From Microbacterium sp. MM2322 (lineage in GTDB: Bacteria; Actinomycetota; Actinomycetes; Actinomycetales; Microbacteriaceae), in NCBI RefSeq assembly GCF_964186585.1, contig NZ_OZ075067.1:496001-560000 (forward strand): a DNA stretch of 64,000 nt, given 5' to 3'. Below, in pieces: positions 60,401 through 64,000 of this stretch. Under the pieces are notes generated by a model. It saw only the letters and a list, made by a program, of their open reading frames with translations, did no database searches and was not told where the DNA came from. Within the stretch, counting starts at the first letter, position 1, and every line of letters begins with the position of its first letter. The translations under genes were made by a program, and so were the position numbers.

Positions 60401-60857
60401 GGTGGCGAACCGCACCGAGGCAAAGGTGCTCGTCGATCGAATCGTTCATCTCGACGCGGCGCTCGACCGAGGGCTGATTCGACCTGGCTCAGAACGACCG
60501 CTCAAAATCCTGGCGATCGCTCCGTACATGAGTCAAGTGGGAGACATCCGACGCCGAGTCGCGGCGACAAACTTCAAGCACCTCACTGTGACGGTCATGT
60601 CAGTCGACGCCGTCCAGGGGCGAGAAGCAGACATCGCCTTCTTCTCCGTCACACGCAGCAATCGCAATCGCAAGCTAGGATTCCTCGGGCCGTCGTACTG
60701 GCGCCGCATCAACGTTGCGCTCTCGCGCGCCCGCTTCGGGCTAGTGATTGTCGGTGACGCCGAGTTCATCCGGTCGCAGGAGAGCGGGCTCTCGAAGGTA
60801 CTTCGGCACATCGAGCTAAACCCAGGCGACTGCATGATCAGGAACGCAACGGGATGA
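57462..60857 (+). CDS. Ser/Thr kinase - SF1 (COG1112/Dna2-like) helicase fusion, MkoA-like
   Basis: 1131 residues from ATG 57462 (GAGGAGGG about 13 bases upstream). Kinase domain about 5-270: Lys41 in VAIKFV, HRDIKPANIL with Asp134, DFG Asp152, DVFSLGVLAIQC. A middle region of about 300 residues has no clear motif. The helicase core: Walker A EGPPGTGKTR (Lys589), SQTNAAVDNALERI, Walker B CIVDEASRAT (Asp844-Glu845), VVGDTRQLPPSDED, RSQYRMIRPIGEM, VMSVDAVQGREAD, INVALSRARFGLVIVG. Kinase plus COG1112 helicase followed by a PLD-type gene is the architecture reported for type I Mokosh anti-phage systems. The next gene overlaps by four bases. Confidence 0.88.
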   Translation: MDDIVGGRYLLQSGGEKIPQGNQSTVRRGVDMTNLEPVAIKFVQALRDDFTERMFERETSALLRLKHPNIVGLRDFGVDDSDTYYVVLDWMDSSLQQKLAAPFWNGWNEFYPDVFRPLLSAVAFAHLNDTEHRDIKPANILLDSDLRPFVADFGIATLRASGLPSTQTVQRFRSVPYAPPEEPRKPFVRDVFSLGVLAIQCMTPTAITDYDQILPALNEADLPDGVRDILRRCVDFNPDLRPTSGAELEGLLEDRWQMVSESAGRRQNTIWLEYTLRARTDLEQLATSGQPIGSMIARDLEHAVHAEFGIDKTTGATDRSWMFVYGASYRYSVATPRADGDPLRITAVTLLEFDAMEHGRRRSLELPAIFRWETRRPLNILTSVQGWRTLQRVVESHLDASVAPTEEVANDEQFELWSRVLDARAELARGVAKPMRYRRGVMLGRRATFDLLDEVDDDLMGTYWEAFDPDKPRHGFSGEVIEQDAGEITILLTRGPRSIPGRGVLRPYDAPSTIALSRQRSALLAIRDGKVPNDSIRDVVLDPSRSRPPARISIDSWQSEMDPDKKTAIELAVGNSEMMIVEGPPGTGKTRFIAELVYQILRSDPRKKILIASQTNAAVDNALERISEVGLTSIVRLAGASSAAISPAVHPLIMENQLPRWADSIRANARTTIQADAQRHNIPVQHALAVLLLEQVAALGNERQLLESRIGSSPRRSGSITGLEDVEKVEQQDELIARIDQLRDRSAAHVASARELLDGDLELESGLSHIAAREAIAKLLDGKPNAQAFLRRVGLQAEWMDRIESDEEVTGAFLATTSVVAGTCVGVLRHRAIAEIEFDLCIVDEASRATLTEAMIPLSRAKQWVVVGDTRQLPPSDEDLIRRPDILNEHSINEFDVLETLFQRLVDRLPRESQVMLRSQYRMIRPIGEMISACFYDGQLQSPKDGGIPGYNLWAGAPVTWLDTSHMGDERREATAGSTSVANRTEAKVLVDRIVHLDAALDRGLIRPGSERPLKILAIAPYMSQVGDIRRRVAATNFKHLTVTVMSVDAVQGREADIAFFSVTRSNRNRKLGFLGPSYWRRINVALSRARFGLVIVGDAEFIRSQESGLSKVLRHIELNPGDCMIRNATG

Positions 60858-62080
60858 TCCAGACCTATACGAACCTGATGCGGCGCTTCGCCGACGCCCG
60901 CCCTGGTCTCAAACTGCTGGCGGTTGAAGAAGCGGCGTTACCCGTCACGGTTCTGCGAACCGACGCCCTCGTCCACGAGCGAACGGAGCTTCCCGCCACA
61001 GATGAGTTCTTCCTGAGATTCGTCGATGCCGGGGTAGATTCCGTCGAGGATATCGCCGGATACCTTGGACTCCCTTCGGCACTGGTGCTCGAAGCGGCCG
61101 TTCGCCAGAGCAGTTCCGGGAACGTGGAACGGATCGACGCCGCGAGGTTCGCAACGACTCAAGTTGGTCGAGCTGCGATCAGCGACTTCGTCGCCTCGCG
61201 GCCGACGCTGAAGCAAATCACGTTCGTCTTTGATCGACTCGCTTGGCGTCCTGCGCCGTATCAACAGTCACCGCTCCTGCGTCGAGGAGACGCCTCCCAG
61301 GCAGGGAGGCTACTAATCCCAGCGTCCTCGAGCGCGGCGATCACCACCCGAGATGTCGCCGTGGCGGACTTGAATCGCATCATGCCGGGCAACCGGGCGG
61401 CTGCGTTGAGACTAAACAGGATCGTCGGCAGGAAGCACCTTTGGGCTCCCGCGCAGCTACTCGTGTTCGGAGATGCAGCCTCGCGAGAAATCGAACTAGC
61501 CGTATACGTCGACGACGAGATCGTCCAGATGCATGAGCATGCGCTTCAGTCAACCGATGTCGTCGCACGACTCGACATGAGCCTCGCATTGCTCCCAGCT
61601 GTACCGACCCCGCGCTTCGGGCTCTCCAACGTCGACCCTGACGCAAGGCAGGAAGATGTCGTTTCGATCGAGCATCGCGATCACCTTCTGCACGCGCTAT
61701 TGAAGTCGGAGCATCGACTCACAATCGCTTCGCCATCGGCAGGAAGCGCTGTCGTGACCGAAACCTTCTCCCGCTACGTGCGAGATCGAGCGAGTGCCGG
61801 GGTCGACGTAACGGTGCTCATCGACCGCGAATCCCAGGTAGACGAGCGCGCGGCGTCGCGATTAACTGAGCTTTCCCGAGACATCCGAGTCGGTCGCGCC
61901 GATCTGTCGGGATCGACTCACCTGATCTACGACGATGTCCATATCGAATCCAATTTCGACTGGCTTGTCGGCGGACAACTCCACCGCCAATACACCTGGA
62001 GCGTGGGCCGCCTGACGCGTTCCGAGCGAAACGCCGGGGACAGGTCAGCCCAGCTGATTCGTGACGCAACCGTGTGGTGA
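60854..62080 (+). CDS. MkoB-like protein with degenerate phospholipase-D domain
   Basis: 408 residues, starting in the ATGA overlap with the kinase-helicase gene. The N-terminal ~260 residues are mixed alpha/beta with no known motif (EEAALPVTVLRTDAL, RLAWRPAPYQQSPLLRRG). The C-terminal 140 residues follow a PLD pattern: HLLHALLKSEHRLTIASPSA, VTVLIDRESQVD, STHLIYDDVHIESNFDWLVG. The last resembles the HxK(x)4D...GSxN segment, but after His356 the lysine is replaced by isoleucine and the final motif is SNFDW. Catalysis by the usual histidine-lysine mechanism is therefore doubtful. Partner of the helicase by gene order and coupling. Confidence 0.75.
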   Translation: MIQTYTNLMRRFADARPGLKLLAVEEAALPVTVLRTDALVHERTELPATDEFFLRFVDAGVDSVEDIAGYLGLPSALVLEAAVRQSSSGNVERIDAARFATTQVGRAAISDFVASRPTLKQITFVFDRLAWRPAPYQQSPLLRRGDASQAGRLLIPASSSAAITTRDVAVADLNRIMPGNRAAALRLNRIVGRKHLWAPAQLLVFGDAASREIELAVYVDDEIVQMHEHALQSTDVVARLDMSLALLPAVPTPRFGLSNVDPDARQEDVVSIEHRDHLLHALLKSEHRLTIASPSAGSAVVTETFSRYVRDRASAGVDVTVLIDRESQVDERAASRLTELSRDIRVGRADLSGSTHLIYDDVHIESNFDWLVGGQLHRQYTWSVGRLTRSERNAGDRSAQLIRDATVW

Positions 62081-62434
62081 ACATGATCGCGCGGACGAGC
62101 ACAGCTCGGCGCAGTCAGTTGAATAGCCTGCTTGCGTGCGATTGCCGACCGCACACGTGGCACTGACCCGACCACGACTCCGTGACCCTAACGCGCTCAC
62201 CGATAGGCGGGACGCGCGTCGCGGTCCATCGTGCGTTCACGTCCGCATTAGATCGCAATCGTGCTCGTCCCCGTCCGCCAGGGACGGACCCCGTACGGGC
62301 ACCGCCCGCTTACGGATCCTCACCGTGCGCTGAGCCTGCACCCTGGTTCAGGTCGATGCGCGAGCGTGTGCGGGCATCTGTTCGGCCTCGACAACACACA
62401 GGACCGCGCGATCCTTATCGAGTGGCAGGCCGGT
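62081..62434. other. Right-end intergenic region of the island
   Basis: About 350 bases between the MkoB-like gene and the right repeat. Only short overlapping frames of mixed composition are open; none has a ribosome site or a recognised family. GC content rises again from about 62200. No integrase remnant was recognised. Confidence 0.45.
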
Positions 62435-62535
62435 CTACGGATCAGAAGGTCAAGGGTTTGAGTCCCTTCGGGCGCAGACTGTGCTGAGACAGTCTGAGAA
62501 GAGCTCCGCTTCGGCGGGGCTCTTCTTGTTCTCGG
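62435..62535 (+). repeat. Right direct repeat of the island (partial tRNA-Arg plus terminator)
   Basis: Repeats the 3' half of tRNA-Arg from the anticodon loop CTACGGA through TTTGAGT, CCCTT, CGGGCGC and discriminator A (62476), then the downstream sequence and terminator. The 5' half of the tRNA is absent, so this is not a functional tRNA. The T-stem is fully paired here (AAGGG/CCCTT), unlike the left copy. Candidate attR. Confidence 0.82.
62501..62529 (+). terminator. Terminator in the right repeat
   Basis: GAGCTCCGC-TTCG-GCGGGGCTC (62501-62522), a nine-pair stem with one T-G pair and a TTCG loop, followed by TTCTTGTT. Homologous to the terminator at 55588. Confidence 0.8.
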
Positions 62536-62539
62536 AGCG

Positions 62540-63172
62540 TCAGGCGAGCAGCCAGCGGGTCAGCCGCCGGATGAAATCCGGCGCGAGCGGCGACGCGTAG
62601 GCCTCTGCGTCGTGACCGAGCGCGCTGTAGGCGGCCCGGCATCCGTCGTTCTCGTGCGCCCAGGCGAGCGCATGCGCGACCCCGTCCGGGTCGTCATGCG
62701 CGAGCAGGACGTCGGCTTCGGGGGAGACCCACAGTTCCGTGTACGCCTCGTCGACGGTGTCAACGGCGGGAAGATCGGCCACGGATGCCGAGACGGTGCG
62801 CACGCGCAGCGGGCCGCGTTCGGGGTGGAAAGTCACGCCGCGCACCCAGCGTCCGCCGAGACGCGCCTCCCACGCCGCGTACTCCGGCAGGAGCGTCGCG
62901 GCGACGTGCAGGGCGAGCAGCGGGCCGCCGTAACCAGCCAGGATCTCGGCGAGGCGCGCGTCGAGCGGATGGGGCGCGGTCCCCCCGCCCGCGTTGATCA
63001 CGAGCAGGTCGGCGGCGTCAATCCGCGCGACGAGGCCCTCGAGGGTGTCCACGACGGTCACGTCACCGCCGTCCTCGCGCAGCACGTCGGCCACGATCGC
63101 ACTGGTTTCGGCGAACGGATGCCACGGGTCCGCGTAATCCGCACCGCCCGAGAAGACGACGACGCGGCTCAT
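62540..63172 (-). CDS. ThuA-like domain protein
   Basis: 210 residues. Class I glutamine-amidotransferase-like fold of ThuA proteins: VVVFSGGADYADPWHPFAET, DLLVINAGGGTAPHPLDARL, LLALHVAATLLPEYAAWEAR, LGGRWVRGVTFHPERGPLRV, and C-terminal RAAYSALGHDAEAYASPLAP. ThuA takes part in trehalose or disaccharide use in rhizobia; the exact activity is unknown. Its start follows the stop of the upstream membrane-protein gene with no gap. It is the first gene to the right of the island. Confidence 0.85.
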   Translation of the reverse strand: MSRVVVFSGGADYADPWHPFAETSAIVADVLREDGGDVTVVDTLEGLVARIDAADLLVINAGGGTAPHPLDARLAEILAGYGGPLLALHVAATLLPEYAAWEARLGGRWVRGVTFHPERGPLRVRTVSASVADLPAVDTVDEAYTELWVSPEADVLLAHDDPDGVAHALAWAHENDGCRAAYSALGHDAEAYASPLAPDFIRRLTRWLLA

Positions 63173-63853
63173 TCAGATCCCGCCGGTGAAGAGGCTCACC
63201 AGACCCGCCGCGCCGAAGACGAACAGCACCACGGATACGACGCCCTTCCACGCGGCACCCTTCCCCCGGTGTCGGAGGACATCGGCGACAGCAAAGCAGG
63301 CGAATGCGACGGCCCATGCCAGCGCGAACAGGCGCGACCCGAGATGAGCGATGAACGGTGCGGCCGGTGCCCATAAGATCACGACCGCGAACGTTGCGAC
63401 CAGCGTGATGACGATCAGCGCAGCGAAGACCAACATCGCGGTACCGCCCCGCTCGTCCCACGCTTCGGCGGGCGTGCGGCGCACTCTGCCGGCCGCGAGA
63501 TCCGCGACGAAGTCCTCCGGCAGCGGCTGGCTGTCATCGAGAAGGCTGAGGCGGCGGACGCGCGCCTCGTCGGCACCCTGCGCGATCGCCCAGCGCAGGT
63601 AGGCGGACACCTCGTCCGGGTCGGCATCGGGGGCGACGACGGAGTACCGGCCGGCTTGCTCGAGCGCTCCGCCCGCGCGGTAGAGGGACACCAGCGCGGC
63701 CCTCAGGCCGACGTCCTTCGGGTCGCGCTCGAGGGCGGATCGTAGCGGCCGGGCCGCGCGACGGATGCCAACGGTCGCTGCCCGTTCATGCGCGTCGGCC
63801 ATCGCGGCGTCCGTCGTCTCCATGCCCTCAGTATCCCCGCGACGATCGTTCAT
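63173..63853 (-). CDS. DUF6584-like membrane protein
   Basis: 226 residues from ATG 63853; an internal ATG at 63823 gives a form closer to the family's usual start and is a fair alternative. The N-terminal half is helical and TPR-like (RPLRSALERDPKDVGLRAAL, VSLYRAGGALEQAGRYSVV). Then TPAEAWDERGGTAML and three transmembrane helices (FAALIVITLVATFAVVILWA, ALAWAVAFACFAVADVL, VVSVVLFVFGAAGLVSLF). Role unknown. It shares the 46-base intergenic region with ohrR, so the OhrR operator may also affect it. Confidence 0.75.
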   Translation of the reverse strand: MNDRRGDTEGMETTDAAMADAHERAATVGIRRAARPLRSALERDPKDVGLRAALVSLYRAGGALEQAGRYSVVAPDADPDEVSAYLRWAIAQGADEARVRRLSLLDDSQPLPEDFVADLAAGRVRRTPAEAWDERGGTAMLVFAALIVITLVATFAVVILWAPAAPFIAHLGSRLFALAWAVAFACFAVADVLRHRGKGAAWKGVVSVVLFVFGAAGLVSLFTGGI

Positions 63854-63862
63854 CCCTCGTTA

Positions 63863-63889
63863 AGTTGTGCACAACTAAATTGCGTGCAA
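63863..63889. promoter_or_regulatory. OhrR-type operator
   Basis: The perfect palindrome AGTTGTGCACAACT (63863-63876) is followed by a second inverted repeat TTGCGTGCAA (63880-63889), the spacing and sequence expected of OhrR binding sites (TTG-rich half-sites around a GC centre). It lies directly upstream of the ohrR start at 63900. Confidence 0.75.
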
Positions 63890-63899
63890 CCATAAAGGT

Positions 63900-64000
63900 A
63901 TGAGAGCGACCGACCAGATGGTGTGCTTCGGGGTGTACTCGGCCAGCCATGCCTTCGGGCAGGCGTATCGGCGCGTGCTCGCGCCGTGGAAGCTGACGTA
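63900..64000 (+). CDS. ohrR: OhrR, MarR-family organic-hydroperoxide regulator, 3' truncated by window end
   Basis: The first 33 codons are visible: RATDQMVCFGVYSASHAFGQ, then AYRRVLAPWKLTY. The (D)-x-(M/L)-x-C-F-x-x-Y-S-A-S pattern is diagnostic of OhrR, with reactive Cys9. OhrR represses the organic hydroperoxide reductase gene ohr; oxidation of the cysteine releases DNA. The rest of the gene and presumably ohr lie beyond the window. AAAGG stands just before the ATG. Confidence 0.88.
   Translation, partial: MRATDQMVCFGVYSASHAFGQAYRRVLAPWKLT

Noticed and set aside
62435..62476. Second tRNA-Arg gene at the right repeat
   Set aside because: Only the anticodon loop and 3' half are present; acceptor 5' strand and D-arm are missing.
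62182..62487. 101-codon frame running through the right tRNA repeat
   Set aside because: Runs through tRNA-derived sequence, arginine/proline-rich, no ribosome site.
1..64000. CRISPR arrays or insertion sequences
   Set aside because: No regularly spaced repeats and no transposase-like protein were found on either strand.

Overview
The window is very GC-rich with short intergenic gaps and many ATGA/GTGA stop-start overlaps. It carries gene families typical of actinobacteria of the Microbacteriaceae: a kdpFABCDE cluster, actinobacterial Dps, DUF7882-type small proteins, and a PotABCD polyamine importer. Microbacterium or a close relative is the most likely source. This is an inference from gene content; no rRNA is present.

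Layout. 1-4123: end of a GH32-like glycosidase gene, a DUF1304 membrane protein, a Gfo/Idh/MocA dehydrogenase, an acyltransferase-3 membrane protein and a DUF1349 protein. 4124-12123: potassium-starvation kdp operon with a tiny extra membrane ORF ahead of kdpF and tandem CGTGAGGA boxes upstream. 12276-17858: a patchwork of small stress-type genes (five DUF7882 paralogues, two short 'YGG...NDGEG' proteins, Dps, a lytic transglycosylase). 17892-22442: MarR regulator, flavin reductase, reverse-transsulfuration pair (cystathionine beta-synthase and gamma-synthase/lyase), second Gfo/Idh protein. 22446-27300: DUF1992 protein and a PadR-ABC-FtsX operon. 27316-33530: a four-gene minus-strand operon (deiminase, amidase, PLP decarboxylase, class III transaminase) facing a TetR gene across a palindrome, probably polyamine metabolism.

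33649-37517 is a polymorphic-toxin locus. It has two CpnT-N/WXG100-like carrier proteins, one toxin with a recognisable D...ExK nuclease motif, two paralogous Imm1-like immunity genes and a second unassigned effector. Both carrier genes share a GGGG/CCCC palindrome about 49 bp ahead of the start codon. A roughly 70-bp intergenic sequence is repeated three times in the locus.

37633-48336: polyamine/amine uptake and oxidation (PotABCD-type ABC transporter, YtcJ-like amidohydrolase, two PuuB-like FAD oxidoreductases, a cupin, a PucR regulator). 48659-55408: rhodanese, FAD oxidoreductase, zinc alcohol dehydrogenase, aldose epimerase, beta-lactamase-fold hydrolase and two small conserved proteins.

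55489-62535 is a lower-GC island bounded by a tRNA-Arg(ACG) gene on the left and, on the right, by a duplicate of the tRNA 3' half plus its terminator. It carries a stand-alone Ser/Thr kinase, a kinase-SF1 helicase fusion protein and, translationally coupled to it, a protein with a degenerate phospholipase-D-like C-terminus. The fusion and PLD-like pair has the architecture of the type I Mokosh anti-phage system. The extra divergent kinase, the eroded HKD motif and the absence of an integrase make this the most interesting part of the window. 62540-64000: a ThuA-like protein, a DUF6584-like membrane protein, and the first codons of an ohrR gene behind a double inverted-repeat operator.
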